64,000 bases of DNA from Gari tellinella (Eukaryota > Mollusca > Bivalvia > Cardiida > Psammobiidae): positions 1,178,001-1,242,000 of the forward strand of contig OV277867.1 in NCBI GenBank assembly GCA_922989275.2. Direction: 5' to 3'. The notes below the pieces were generated by a model. The model saw only the letters and a program-made list of their open reading frames with translations, was not told the DNA's origin and ran no database searches. Of the stretch, positions 47,801 to 49,330 are shown piece after piece (positions within the stretch are counted from its first letter, which is position 1; the number at the start of each line of letters is the position of its first letter). The translations under genes were made by a program, and so were the position numbers.

Positions 47801-49330
47801 ACATGTGAGGATTACACTTGTCCCATGCAAACAGTGTAGACCCTGATCAGAGGGCTCCTTAAGGAGCCCTCTGATCAGGGTCAACACTGTTTGTCATTTT
47901 GAAATATATTGTTAAAATCAACCATAAATAGTCAATGATGACCTAGATATATTTTGAAATTGGAATTTTCCATTGAGAGTTTCGCTTATAGTTTGATGTC
48001 TCATCAAGTCCTGCATAACTACAAGGTTTATATTAACCCATTACCCCATAAATACGCCTTTAATTTATTACTACATTGAAGCAAATAGGTAATCTATTAC
48101 ACAGTTATGAATATGTATCATAAGAAATATTTTCTATATTCTAGCAGATCTTGTATGGCTTAAAGCAGGCTGAAAGTAAAGCAGAATGCGCCTTAATGCG
48201 CATTCGGCTTTACTTTCAACCTGCTTTAAGTGGTCACCAATCTTTAAAACTAGAAACAGGCTATGGGGTAATGGGTTAACCCATTTCCCAATAAATATGC
48301 CCTTTTTTTTTTTTTTTAAATGGATTTAGACTTAATTGGAAATTGGAATATCCCATTTGATGTTTGACTCATTGAACCCTGGCAACAAGTGTATGAGTCA
48401 TTTACAAAGTACCTGTGGAATGTACACATAGTGTATGAGTCATTTACAAAGTACCTGTGAAATGTACACATAGTGTATGAGTCATTTACAAAGTACCTGT
48501 GGAATGTACACATAGTGTATGAGTCATTTACAAAGTACCTGTGGAATGTACACATAGTGTATGAGTCATTTACAAAGTACCTGTGAAATGTACACATAGT
48601 GTATGAGTCATTTACAAAGTACCTGTGGAATGTACACATAGTGTATGAGTCATTTACAAAGTACCTGTGGAATGTACACATAGTGTATGAGTCATTTACA
48701 AAGTACCTGTGGAATGTACACATAGTGTATGAGTCATTTACAAAGTACCTGTGAAATGTACACATAGTGTATGAGTCATTTACAAAGTACCTGTGGAATG
48801 TACACATAGTGTATGAGTCATTTACAAAGTACCTGTGAAATGTACACATAGTGTATGAGTCATTTACAAAGTACCTGTGAAATGTACACATAGTGTATGA
48901 GTCATTTACAAAGTACCTGTGAAATGTACACATATCCTATGCAAACAGTGCAGACCCAGATCAGAGGGCTCCTATAGGAGCCCGCTGATCAGGGTGTGCA
49001 CTGTTTGTAATTTGGCAAAACATTGTATAATTAATTAAACAACCCTAATAAATCAGATATGGACTAGACCCAATTAGAAACTGGAAATCTAAGGGATGAA
49101 TGATTTGAAACCAGGTTATTGTTTTGCAGATTGAGTACAAGTTACCACTTGACACTGTTCGTGCCAAGACCTTACAAGTGACCATTTGGGACCATGATGT
49201 TCTTAAAGAGAACAATCTATTAGGAGCAGTGTATATCCGCCTGAGTAAAATAGACCAAACTAACAGTATGACAGCTGAGTGGCATAAACTAGAAAAGATA
49301 CAGATTACAGACGCCGCTACCCTCAACTAG
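1471..49330 (+). CDS. PIK3C2: Class II PI3-kinase (PI3K-C2), 3' part of gene, nine exons
   Basis: Class II PI3-kinases phosphorylate phosphatidylinositol and PI4P at the 3 position on endosomal and plasma membranes. Nine exons (listed separately) add to 1008 bases, 335 codons plus TAG, with every splice phase matching. Residues 1-38 match the stretch after the kinase domain (motif FFIHNLAQ). Residues 39-160 form a PX domain (FRIFSEF, then LLGRSHVK, then VYTFFHPLLRD). Residues 205-325 form the C-terminal C2 domain (PYVKLYLLPD, KRKTK, IWDHD, LLGAVYI). The order post-kinase, PX, C2 at the carboxyl end is diagnostic of class II enzymes. The Ras-binding, first C2, helical and kinase domains lie upstream of the window. 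Introns are almost wholly transposon-derived; intron 6 is 28.5 kb. Which paralogue (alpha, beta or gamma-like) cannot be told. Confidence 0.95.
1607..1754. mobile_element. FB-1 foldback element
   Basis: A nearly perfect inverted repeat runs from GGGTCCAAGGTTATAAAG to its complement. The centre is TTTGAGCCTAGGCTCAAA. Other copies are at 38799-38948 and, with longer internal sequence, 54343-54816. Confidence 0.85.
1790..1983. mobile_element. TTAA-2 MITE, degenerate
   Basis: Reverse-oriented family sequence (CTTTACTCCATAGATACAC to GCTATGGGGTAAAGGGTTAA). The central palindrome is largely lost. Confidence 0.75.
2022..2266. mobile_element. TTAA-1 MITE
   Basis: TTAA at both ends. The core reads GATCAGAGGGCTCCTAGG, then the complement. 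Family ends are intact. Confidence 0.88.
2443..2518 (+). CDS. PIK3C2: PI3K-C2 exon b (PX domain, start)
   Basis: Codons 39-64. The acceptor is TTTTTACAG and the donor GTAAGG; phase 2 in, phase 0 out. The peptide reads DGKIKHVEVYGIQKRYTP and ends in KHY. This corresponds to the first beta strands of the PX domain, where relatives have a DGRIKxV motif followed by KxYxPxKHY. It is too short to appear as an open frame by itself. Confidence 0.92.
2536..2850. mobile_element. TA-6 MITE with TGGTGGCATATTTCTGAC ends
   Basis: Inverted ends TGGTGGCATATTTCTGACAC and their complement are each flanked by TA (2536-2537, 2849-2850). About 311 bases, non-coding. Only one copy is seen in the window. Confidence 0.85.
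2876..3256. mobile_element. TTAA-2 MITE split by a TTAA-1b copy
   Basis: The outer arms match TTAA-2 (CCCCATAAACTATTTCTAG on the left, AGACTATGGGGAAATGGGTTA on the right in shortened form). Inside, about 2928-3138, lies a TTAA-1b copy (AACTCATTGAGCCCTAGTG). It lacks most of its central palindrome. Confidence 0.75.
3392..3840 (+). mobile_element. tRNA-derived SINE, interrupted copy
   Basis: The head (3392-3483) is tRNA-like: GCCTCCGTTACCTAGTGG corresponds to an A box and GGGTTCGACTCC to a B box. The tail resumes at about 3655 (CATGTCAGATTTTTCATG to AGTGACGTAAAATCA), as in the full copy at 47162. Bases 3484-3654 are an insertion with two hairpins (AACAGCAAATAGCCAGATCA and CTTACGCAAATAATTTGCG). 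Confidence 0.75.
3947..4083 (+). CDS. PIK3C2: PI3K-C2 exon c (PX core)
   Basis: Codons 65-109 plus two bases. The acceptor is TTGCAG and the donor GTGAGT; phase 0 in, phase 2 out. The exon carries the PX signature FRIFSEFVEF, whose Arg is the usual phosphoinositide contact, then FFPNFNWPP, the proline-rich membrane-insertion loop. A longer frame on the same strand overlaps it but is out of phase and unrelated. A TA-1 transposon begins only 27 bases after the donor. Confidence 0.93.
4110..4466. mobile_element. TA-1 MITE with triplicated left end
   Basis: Three 75-base copies of the left arm start at 4110, 4185 and 4260 (CAGTAAAACCTCTCTATTAC). They are followed by a single palindromic core (GCAGTGAAACAGAAAGCTCC) and a single right end, AGAGAGGTTTTACTGTA. 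It lies 27 bases past the donor of exon c. Confidence 0.88.
4476..4815. mobile_element. CAG-1 fragment split by a TA-2 MITE (4542-4786)
   Basis: The outer CAG-1 pieces carry GTGACACCATAGGGTTT and CCCTTATCTGGAACTCTG. The inner TA-2 copy runs from CAGTGGAGAATCTGTTATTC to its complement. Its core is GAAGCCAGATCAGACGCCGG then the complement, and TA lies at both edges. Confidence 0.85.
4854..5222. mobile_element. TA-4 MITE
   Basis: The ends are CAGTGTTTCCTCCCTACAAC and AGAGGGAACACTG, flanked by TA. The core AAACAGCTTGAATCCAGATC is followed by a decayed complement. Confidence 0.8.
5315..5551. mobile_element. TA-2 MITE
   Basis: The ends are CAGTGGCGAAAACGTTAATC and AACGTTTTCTCTACTG. The core palindrome is GGAGCCTGATCAGATGCCGG then its complement. 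Confidence 0.85.
5697..5883. mobile_element. CAG-2 element (reverse) with partial TTAA-2 inside
   Basis: The ends match CAG-2 in reverse: GGACTGCCATTTCTCCCG on the left, CTTATGGCATTCCTG on the right. A TTAA-2 core (AAAGTAAAGCAGAATGCACC) lies inside. Confidence 0.65.
5894..7114. mobile_element. TA-1 MITE split by CAG-4
   Basis: Left arm 5894-5942 and resumed arm 7013-7114 (GGCGGCTGCTTAAAGCAAAG to the post-core region). The right end is further disrupted by a TTAA-2 insertion at 7115. Confidence 0.75.
5943..7012. mobile_element. CAG-4 element, hAT-like ends, 1070 bp
   Basis: Inverted ends CAGGGGTGGCGAAATC and GATTTTGCCACCCCTG are flanked by the direct repeat AGGCG (5938-5942, 7013-7017). The reading frames inside (for example 6428-6903 +, 6719-7084 -) show no recognisable transposase. 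It is a non-autonomous derivative. The CAGGGGTGGC terminus is typical of hAT elements. A 5-base duplication is unlike the usual 8, though 5-6 base subgroups of hAT have been described. Confidence 0.85.
7115..7540. mobile_element. TTAA-2 MITE with nested TTAA-1 (7222-7418)
   Basis: The outer element is bounded by TTAA (7115-7118, 7537-7540). The inner copy is bounded by TTAA inside the outer palindrome and has lost the second half of its own palindrome. Confidence 0.85.
7652..7901. mobile_element. TTAA-1 MITE
   Basis: TTAA at both ends. The core is intact: AGACTCTGATCAGAGGGCTC then the complement. Confidence 0.88.
8022..8263. mobile_element. GGG-1 foldback MITE
   Basis: The ends are GAGCCTGTTTCATAAAACTT and AAGTTTTATGAAACTGGCCC. 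The centre has GACATCTCTTTGGAATCGTC then the complement. Other copies are at 16461 and about 61380. Confidence 0.85.
8625..9090. repeat. Helentron-like fragment with nested TTAA-2 (8800-9037)
   Basis: TATGCCCCTGATATTG, a GT run and ATAACTTTAAAACTACATGT resemble the repeat at 37320-37830. A full TTAA-2 MITE with a GCGCCTTAAGGCGC core interrupts it. Confidence 0.6.
9125..9583. mobile_element. TTAA-2 MITE carrying a second TTAA-2 (9240-9492)
   Basis: Both copies are bounded by TTAA. The inner one sits in the outer element's palindrome, at the TTAA of its CTGCTTTAA arm. Confidence 0.85.
9587..9783. mobile_element. TA-3 MITE
   Basis: Ends CAGTCGAACTTCGATATCTC and their complement are flanked by TA. 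The core is CAAAGTTAAAACGTGGC then its complement, a ~46-base perfect palindrome. Confidence 0.9.
10059..10309. mobile_element. TTAA-1 MITE
   Basis: TTAA at both ends. The core GACCCTGATCAGAGGGCTCC is followed by the complement. Confidence 0.88.
10392..10791. mobile_element. CAG-1 MITE split by a TA-2 MITE (10405-10632)
   Basis: Outer ends CAGGGCTCCAGATA and CTTATCTGGAACCCTG are flanked by the 6-base repeat CCCAGC (10386-10391, 10792-10797). The inner TA-2 duplicates a TA of the outer element, and AGATAAG is restored if it is removed. The inner core is missing its centre. Confidence 0.9.
10798..11108. other. No gene or recognised repeat
   Basis: AT-rich intron sequence with no coding signal. 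Its right end starts the TTTGAACTTAACC minisatellite. Confidence 0.5.
11109..11322. mobile_element. TTAA-3 MITE
   Basis: TTAA-flanked ends CCCTTAGCCTGCCACTCAC and GGCGGGCTAAGGG. The core AAACAGCTTGGATCCGGATG then AGACGCCGAGT is followed by a perfect complement. Near-identical copies are at 14061 and 35661. Confidence 0.92.
11394..11646. mobile_element. TTAA-2 MITE
   Basis: TTAA at both ends. The core reads GAATGTGCCTTAAGGTGCATTC, here described in short as GTGCC/GGTGC with one mismatch pair. Confidence 0.88.
11692..11894. mobile_element. TTAA-1 MITE, half palindrome lost
   Basis: TTAA-flanked. Only one arm of the central palindrome (GTGAAGGCCCAGATCAG) remains. Confidence 0.82.
11891..12139. 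mobile_element. TTAA-1 MITE sharing a TTAA with its neighbour
   Basis: The TTAA at 11891-11894 serves both this and the preceding element. The core is GATCAGAGGGTTTC then its complement. Confidence 0.82.
12176..12530. mobile_element. TTAA-2 MITE with duplicated left arm
   Basis: A ~117-base block (CATTACAGGTATATTTTAAT to AAGCAGAATGCACC) is repeated directly. The second copy continues into a full element ending at about 12530. Confidence 0.8.
12543..12913. mobile_element. TA-4 MITE
   Basis: CTCCCTCTCTACAACGACAC on the left and GTAGGGAGGGAACACTG on the right. The core GAATCCAGATCAGACGCCGC is followed by a perfect complement. Confidence 0.85.
12947..13052 (+). CDS. PIK3C2: PI3K-C2 exon d (PX helices)
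   Basis: One base plus codons 111-145. The acceptor is TTCATTACAG and the donor GTATGT; phase 2 in, phase 0 out. The peptide VLLGRSHVKAVAENRK followed by IERFIQELFNSRPEVSH matches the basic GR-x-x-x-K motif and helix of PX domains from class II PI3-kinases. The upstream acceptor resembles the 27-29 base unit repeated over 11080-12200. Confidence 0.93.
13111..13363. mobile_element. TTAA-2 MITE (reverse)
   Basis: TTAA at both ends. The core GAATGTGCCTTAAGGCACAT is perfectly paired. It shares its right TTAA with the next element. Confidence 0.88.
13360..13823. mobile_element. TTAA-2 MITE split by another TTAA MITE (13409-13636)
   Basis: The outer arms match TTAA-2. The inner segment, from AATCCTTTCATGATCAAATT to GAGTAATAGGGTTAA, contains a GATCAGG core and belongs to a rarer TTAA family. 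Confidence 0.72.
14011..14873. mobile_element. TTAA-2 MITE holding three nested MITEs
   Basis: The outer TTAA-2 is interrupted by TTAA-3 (14061-14274), by a complete TTAA-2 (14347-14589, core GTGCC/GGCAC) and by TTAA-1 (14586-14829). The last two share the TTAA at 14586-14589. All borders are TTAA. Confidence 0.85.
14944..15031 (+). CDS. PIK3C2: PI3K-C2 exon e (PX end)
   Basis: Codons 146-174 plus one base. The acceptor is CTTTTGCAG and the donor GTAAAT; phase 0 in, phase 1 out. The peptide CELVYTFFHPLLRDEQEAQ carries the conserved TFFHPLLRDE motif that closes the PX domain in class II PI3-kinases. It is followed by the charged start of the PX-C2 linker. Confidence 0.94.
15110..15404. mobile_element. 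TTAA-2 MITE with a small insertion
   Basis: The family arms enclose 15225-15300. That segment contains AAGCGCTTTTGAACGCACTA, AGAGCGCTATATAAATC and a TAA microsatellite. Confidence 0.7.
15465..15610. mobile_element. R foldback element, truncated
   Basis: AACTCTTTGCATGCTGGGTA is the family terminus. The other end is replaced by a piece of a TTAA-1 core. Better copies are at 50969-51187 and 56250-56420. Confidence 0.55.
15823..15879 (+). CDS. PIK3C2: PI3K-C2 exon f (PX-C2 linker)
   Basis: Nineteen codons (175-193), phase 1 in and out, with acceptor ATTTTACAG and donor GTTGTC, which is a weak donor. The peptide ETKSLPGRLSPRKSLSSHT is Ser/Arg-rich and fits the poorly conserved PX-C2 linker. A symmetric phase-1 exon could be skipped without breaking the frame, so it may be alternative. 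A TTAA-1 element starts 28 bases after it. Evidence is phase and splice signals, not conservation. Confidence 0.75.
15907..16158. mobile_element. TTAA-1 MITE
   Basis: TTAA at both ends. It starts 28 bases after the donor of exon f. Confidence 0.88.
16199..16454. mobile_element. TTAA-1b MITE
   Basis: The variant family has ends ACATTCAACCCTAG and GGGGTGAATGAGTTAA and a central GATCAGAGGGCTTC plus complement. It is related to TTAA-1 through the core and the TACACTTGTCC flanks. Confidence 0.78.
16461..16702. mobile_element. GGG-1 foldback MITE
   Basis: The ends are GGGCCTGTTTCATAAAACTT and AAGTTTTATGAAAAGGGCCC. The core is TTTTTGGAATCGTCTTTTCA with a near-perfect complement. Confidence 0.88.
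16923..17174. mobile_element. TTAA-2 MITE
   Basis: TTAA at both ends, family arms intact, with one core mismatch. Confidence 0.88.
17299..17766. mobile_element. TA-1 MITE split by TTAA-2 (17365-17616)
   Basis: Outer ends CAGTAAAACCTCTCAAACGG and AAGAGGTTTCACTG. The inner reverse TTAA-2 has a perfectly paired GTGCC/GGCAC core and TTAA borders. Confidence 0.85.
18612..19215. repeat. Left subterminal array of the 15.8-kb element
   Basis: AACGCCACTCAGAAAC recurs at about 18770, 18900, 19030 and 19120 (spacing near 130, 130, 90). Around each lie GTGGCAGAAAAGCGGCGT and foldbacks such as GCGTAAAAGC/GCTTTTACGC. The motifs are GC-richer than the surroundings. Confidence 0.85.
19216..20065. other. 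Interior of the 15.8-kb element, no clear feature
   Basis: AT-rich sequence. Small frames near 19508-19772 show no recognisable protein. Confidence 0.4.
20066..20281. mobile_element. TTAA-2 MITE, diverged (reverse)
   Basis: CATTACATCATAAATACACC on the left and TGTGGGGTAATGCACTAA on the right. The palindrome is mostly gone. More decayed than copies outside the 15.8-kb element. Confidence 0.65.
20440..20640. repeat. R-related repeat, copy 1
   Basis: Contains GTCTGGATCCAGATCAGC and TTAGCATGCAAAGTGTTAA. A sister copy is at 21410-21590. Confidence 0.6.
21410..21590. repeat. R-related repeat, copy 2
   Basis: Shares TTGGACCTGGTCTGGC and GAAAATTATTTAGCATGCAA with copy 1. Confidence 0.6.
21591..21715 (-). 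repeat. Helentron-like unit fragment
   Basis: The reverse complement matches the ~160-base unit (TTTACACTCTAGAGGC, AACTTGCTCAGATTG). Confidence 0.6.
22168..22896. mobile_element. TTAA-4 element, 729 bp
   Basis: TTAA-flanked ends CCCCTTCGCTGCC and GGGCAGTGAAGGGG. Near the left end are CCCCGAGCCCGACTCGGGG and a second CCCGAGC/GTTCGGGG foldback. No coding content recognised. Confidence 0.8.
23064..23815 (+). repeat. 180-bp tandem repeat, about 3.6 units
   Basis: CTTTTTGTTAGTGTCAGTTT recurs at 23181, 23361, 23541 and 23719. Upstream is CCGTCCGTCCGACTGTCTG, as in helentron-like leaders. Confidence 0.88.
23818..23992. repeat. TA/GA microsatellites
   Basis: TA and GA runs at 23818-23862 and a TA run at 23969-23991, separated by ~105 bases of unique sequence. 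Confidence 0.85.
24826..25321 (-). pseudogene. Decayed coding exon, unknown protein
   Basis: Read on the minus strand, an acceptor (TTTCTTTTCAG) at 25322 opens a frame beginning VKFNPPDMKSGNWMEG and running 50 codons. It then shifts frame near 25190 (FKNTNQLISALRYLKKQNFQ continues). It passes an in-frame TAA at 25000-25002 and continues with TANWQRPAKTTISESHHQEL to a final stop at 24826-24828. The peptides are of normal composition, Lys-rich, and read like one ~165-residue domain with one frameshift and one nonsense change. No family was recognised. It may be a remnant of the 15.8-kb element's own gene or of a captured gene. Confidence 0.45.
25357..25528. mobile_element. CAG-1 MITE, degenerate
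   Basis: Begins CAGGGCTCCAGATATGAC and ends CATTATCTGGAGCTCTG. The core is reduced to CCTATGGTGTGACACCATAA. Confidence 0.7.
25855..26155. mobile_element. TA-4 MITE, truncated
   Basis: The core GAATCCAGATCAGACGCTGT with a near complement and the right-side GGAGGGACGTTGTAG remain. Confidence 0.65.
26716..26882 (+). mobile_element. SINE tail, 5' truncated
   Basis: Matches the 3' part of the SINE at 47162 (CTTGCGGAAGGTCGGTGGTT to AAGCGACGTAAAATCAAAAC). Confidence 0.8.
27397..29064. mobile_element. CAG-5 element, 1668 bp
   Basis: Inverted ends CAGGGCACGACAAAT and ATTTGTCGTGCCCTG are flanked by the direct repeat AACTTA (27391-27396, 29065-29070). Removing it rejoins the duplicated host sequence. 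Subterminal GGTTGCCC/GGGCAACC motifs lie near both ends. No transposase frame. Confidence 0.88.
29097..29313. mobile_element. TTAA-1 MITE, short core
   Basis: Family ends CCTTTGAACCCTAGTCC and GGGAAGGAAAGAG. The core is reduced to GAAGACCCAAAAGGGTCTTC. Confidence 0.8.
29620..30420. repeat. Tandem array of a TTAA-2 piece, ~140-bp unit
   Basis: CTGCTTTACTTTCAACCTGC recurs at about 29790, 29927, 30071 and 30213. Each is followed by GCTATGGGGTAATGGGTTCA and AATTGATCAATAGGGC. Flanks are degraded TTAA-2. Confidence 0.82.
30420..31485. other. Interior of the 15.8-kb element, mostly unassigned
   Basis: AT-rich. Apart from the possible minus-strand exon at 30870-30985 nothing is recognised. Confidence 0.4.
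30870..30985 (-). pseudogene. Possible first exon of the same decayed gene
   Basis: On the minus strand, TATATAACC is followed by two CCAAT motifs and then GTGGCAGACATTTTGAATC. Read as codons this is ADILNLGKRQETK behind a GTG where ATG would be expected. It ends at a good donor (AAAAG, GTAAGA) at 30870. It does not join in frame to the exon at 25321, so intermediate exons would be needed. Speculative. Confidence 0.25.
31487..32580. mobile_element. Cluster of diverged TTAA-2 MITEs
   Basis: Copies at about 31487-31972 (one nested in another), 31990-32228 and 32333-32580. TTAA borders are partly preserved. Cores are more diverged than in copies outside the 15.8-kb element. Confidence 0.75.
32927..33154. 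mobile_element. TTAA-2 MITE, diverged
   Basis: CCCTTTACCCAATAACCCC on the left, CGCTTCTAAGGGTTAA on the right. One arm of the core is lost. Confidence 0.68.
33890..34406. repeat. Right subterminal array of the 15.8-kb element
   Basis: Two ~113-base units (TATGTCGCTTAAACGCCACT at about 34016 and 34129) plus scattered GTGGCGTA and TACGCCACT motifs, then the terminal TCCGCAAGGG. Confidence 0.82.
35437..35535 (+). tRNA. tRNA-like sequence (probably a pseudogene or SINE head)
   Basis: TAGCCGCGTGGTTAAGGC resembles an A box with D arm and ACGGGTTCGAATCCCACC a B box with T arm. A long variable region lies between, as in Ser or Leu tRNAs, and a T run follows. The acceptor halves (GCCCCAG and CAGAGC) pair poorly and no clear anticodon arm is visible. 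It sits in the right arm of the TTAA-flanked element. Confidence 0.4.
35661..35874. mobile_element. TTAA-3 MITE
   Basis: TTAA-flanked and nearly identical to the copies at 11109 and 14061. It landed at the right TTAA of the nested giant. Confidence 0.92.
36044..36555 (+). repeat. 101-bp satellite, five units
   Basis: TTTTACTAGTAGCACC recurs at exactly 101-base spacing (36113, 36214, 36315, 36416, 36517). Each unit holds two half-units with GCACCCAGAAGATCT. Confidence 0.93.
36611..36802. mobile_element. CAG-1 MITE
   Basis: Flanked by ATAAAC (36605-36610, 36803-36808). The core CATTAGAATCGTCTCGAAGA is followed by a perfect complement. Confidence 0.9.
37138..37260. mobile_element. TTAA-2 MITE, 3' truncated
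   Basis: Left arm only: CCTTTCCCCCCATAGC to GGCTGAAAGTAAAGCAGA. Confidence 0.65.
37341..38540 (+). repeat. Helentron-like tandem repeat blocks
   Basis: Block 1 (37341-37830) has units with TAGAGACTTTATATTTGGAA and TCAAGGTCAT. Block 2 (38030-38540) has GAAGGATATTAATGAAACTT at about 38143 and 38310. Leaders such as GTCTGTCTGTCTGTCC and CCGTTCGTTCGTTC are typical of molluscan repeats of this kind. Confidence 0.65.
38799..38948. mobile_element. FB-1 foldback element
   Basis: GGTCAAAGGTTATAAAGC to its complement. The core TTTGAGCCTAGGCTCAAA is identical to the copy at 1607. Confidence 0.87.
39344..40541. mobile_element. TA-1 MITE split by the CCGGT-rich element
   Basis: Left arm 39344-39417 (CAGTAAAAACTCTATATTAT) and right arm 40445-40541 (to TAGAGAGATTTTACTG). 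Confidence 0.82.
39418..40444. mobile_element. GC-rich element packed with CCGGT motifs
   Basis: Inverted ends CGATCTCACTGTCCCGG and CCGGGACAGTGAGATCG are flanked by GCTTAAA (39411-39417, 40445-40451). Most of the two arms (39421-39780 and 40140-40440) is built of dozens of CCGGT, GCCGG and CCCGGT motifs on both strands. The AT-rich middle contains a decayed TA-2 piece (GCCCGGCGTCTGATCTGG). Small Pro/Gly/Thr-rich frames (39615-39890, 40114-40413, 40190-40450) follow from the motifs and do not look like proteins. Confidence 0.82.
40543..41599. mobile_element. TA-3 MITE split by CAG-3
   Basis: The left part has the CAAAGTTAAAACGTGGC palindrome. It resumes after 41534 with ATGTGTCGAACTATCGG to the right end. 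Confidence 0.87.
40664..41534. mobile_element. CAG-3 element, 871 bp, copy 1
   Basis: Ends CAGGGTTAGAAATTAGC and AAATTCGAACCCTG are flanked by GTTTA (40659-40663, 41535-41539). Short CTCGCAAAATGC/TTTTTTGCGAGT subterminal repeats lie near both ends. A 67-codon frame (41195-41398) is not a recognised protein. The twin is at 51781. Confidence 0.92.
41974..42248. mobile_element. TTAA-2 MITE with a microsatellite in its left end
   Basis: The left terminus is interrupted by TGTTATTATTATTGTTAT. The remainder is intact to GGGGTAGTGGGTTAA. Confidence 0.82.
42377..42569. mobile_element. CAG-1 MITE
   Basis: CAGGGCTCCAGATAAG to TCTGCAGCCCTG. The core TTAGAATCGTCTCTTC is followed by its complement. Confidence 0.87.
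42618..42797. mobile_element. TA-3 MITE, decayed
   Basis: One arm of the ACGTGGC palindrome and the right end CGAGTTCGACTGTA remain. Confidence 0.7.
42838..43090. mobile_element. CAG-2 element with TTAA-2 inside
   Basis: The outer ends are AGCTGGCATAAATTGACAT and GGAAATGGCAGCCC. Inside is a TTAA-2 body with a perfectly paired GCGCC/GGCGC core. The same compound, diverged, is at 55910-56161. Confidence 0.78.
43108..43852. mobile_element. TTAA-1b MITE split by CAG-1 and TA-3
   Basis: The outer copy (AACCCTAGTCATGTATG to GGGTTGAATGTGTTAA) contains CAG-1 at 43284-43478, flanked by CTAAAT on both sides. It also contains TA-3 at 43612-43805 with an intact ACGTGGC palindrome. Confidence 0.85.
43863..44126. 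mobile_element. TA-2 MITE
   Basis: CAGTGGAGAAAACGTTATTC to AACGTTTTCTCCAC. The core has several mismatches. Confidence 0.82.
44190..44280. mobile_element. TTAA-1 core remnant
   Basis: GACCCAGATCAGAGGGCTCC and an imperfect complement without the family ends. Confidence 0.6.
44408..44508 (+). CDS. PIK3C2: PI3K-C2 exon g (C2 domain, start)
   Basis: Two bases plus codons 195-227. The acceptor is TTTTCAG and the donor GTAAGT; phase 1 in, phase 0 out. The peptide GQVKLSVEYVKDSLHVMVMH followed by AKDL is the first beta strands of a type-I-like C2 domain. Relatives carry the equivalent VKLSISY and LxIMVMHxKDL. It follows the 28.5-kb intron. Confidence 0.94.
44648..44890. mobile_element. TTAA-2 MITE
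   Basis: TTAA at both ends. Its left flank and arm (GAGATAATTCAATCAAGTAG onward, 44627-44735) are duplicated at 45349-45450. Confidence 0.85.
44943..45178. mobile_element. TA-2 MITE
   Basis: Both ends intact. The core GAGCCAGATCAGACGCCGGG is followed by its complement. Confidence 0.9.
45297..46175. mobile_element. Stack of four or five TTAA-2 copies
   Basis: Partial copies at 45297-45450, a full nested copy at about 45448-45691, the resumed outer copy 45691-45857, and a reverse copy 45933-46175. Borders are TTAA where preserved. Confidence 0.75.
46244..46430. mobile_element. TTAA-1b MITE, right end eroded
   Basis: GATGAGTATACTTGTC on the left, core GATCAGAGGGCTCCTATAGG plus complement. Confidence 0.75.
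46482..46607 (+). CDS. PIK3C2: PI3K-C2 exon h (C2 core)
   Basis: Codons 228-269, phase 0 at both ends, acceptor TATTCCACAG and donor GTGAGC. The motif SPYVKLYLLPDPDKQTKRKT is followed by THPTYNEL, the C2 polybasic strand characteristic of PI3K-C2. At the place where calcium-binding C2 domains have GLSDPYVK this copy has ELPSPYVK, so a loop-1 aspartate is missing. A TTAA-2 element begins 23 bases after the donor. Confidence 0.95.
46630..47090. mobile_element. TTAA-2 MITE with nested TTAA-2 (46738-46967)
   Basis: Both bounded by TTAA. The outer copy starts 23 bases after the donor of exon h. Confidence 0.87.
47091..47617. mobile_element. TA-2 MITE split by a SINE
   Basis: CAGTGGAGAAGACGTTATTC on the left. 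It resumes after 47448 with a decayed core (GGAGCCTAATCAGACGTCGG). Confidence 0.78.
47162..47435 (+). mobile_element. Full-length tRNA-derived SINE
   Basis: Flanked by a 13-base direct repeat AATAAAATGTAGA (47149-47161, 47436-47448), as expected for L1-type retroposition. The head has A-box-like TGGTCTAGTGGTA and B-box GAGTTCGAATCC. The body contains GGTCGGTGGTTCTACCC and the tail GACGTCGCGATATGACTG to an A-rich end. Confidence 0.92.
47752..47995. mobile_element. TTAA-1b MITE
   Basis: ACATTCAACCCTAGCAACG left end. The core GACCCTGATCAGAGGGCTCC is followed by its complement. Confidence 0.8.
48033..48279. mobile_element. TTAA-2 MITE (reverse)
   Basis: TTAA at both ends. The core GCGCCTTAATGCGC is nearly paired. 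A truncated second copy shares the right TTAA (48276-48320). Confidence 0.87.
48321..49110. mobile_element. TTAA-1b MITE with an internal minisatellite
   Basis: The arms (TTGGAATATCCCATTTGATG and the core GATCAGAGGGCTCCTATAGG) flank a 42-base repeat expanded about 13 times. Confidence 0.82.
48390..48932. repeat. 42-bp minisatellite, about 13 units
   Basis: The unit runs GTGTATGAGTCATTTACAAA then GTACCTGTGGAATGTACACA plus TA. It is almost identical throughout, with a G/A change alternating between units. The 205-codon minus-strand frame across it is only a 14-residue repeat. Confidence 0.95.
49130..49330 (+). CDS. PIK3C2: PI3K-C2 last exon (C2 end and stop)
   Basis: Codons 270-335 and TAG. 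The acceptor is TTGTTTTGCAG. The peptide contains LQVTIWDHDVLKENNLLGAV then WHKLEKIQI and ends TLN. This is the last C2 strands and the usual carboxyl end of class II PI3-kinases. The stop falls just where the family ends. The region from about 49277 onward is tandemly duplicated downstream with a 105-base period, partly in the same frame (see 49331-49865). Confidence 0.95.
   Translation: MEYKLPLDTVRAKTLQVTIWDHDVLKENNLLGAVYIRLSKIDQTNSMTAEWHKLEKIQITDAATLN

Noticed and set aside
48316..48933. 205-codon minus-strand frame
   Set aside because: It is a 14-residue repeat made by the 42-base minisatellite and has no splice or codon-usage support.
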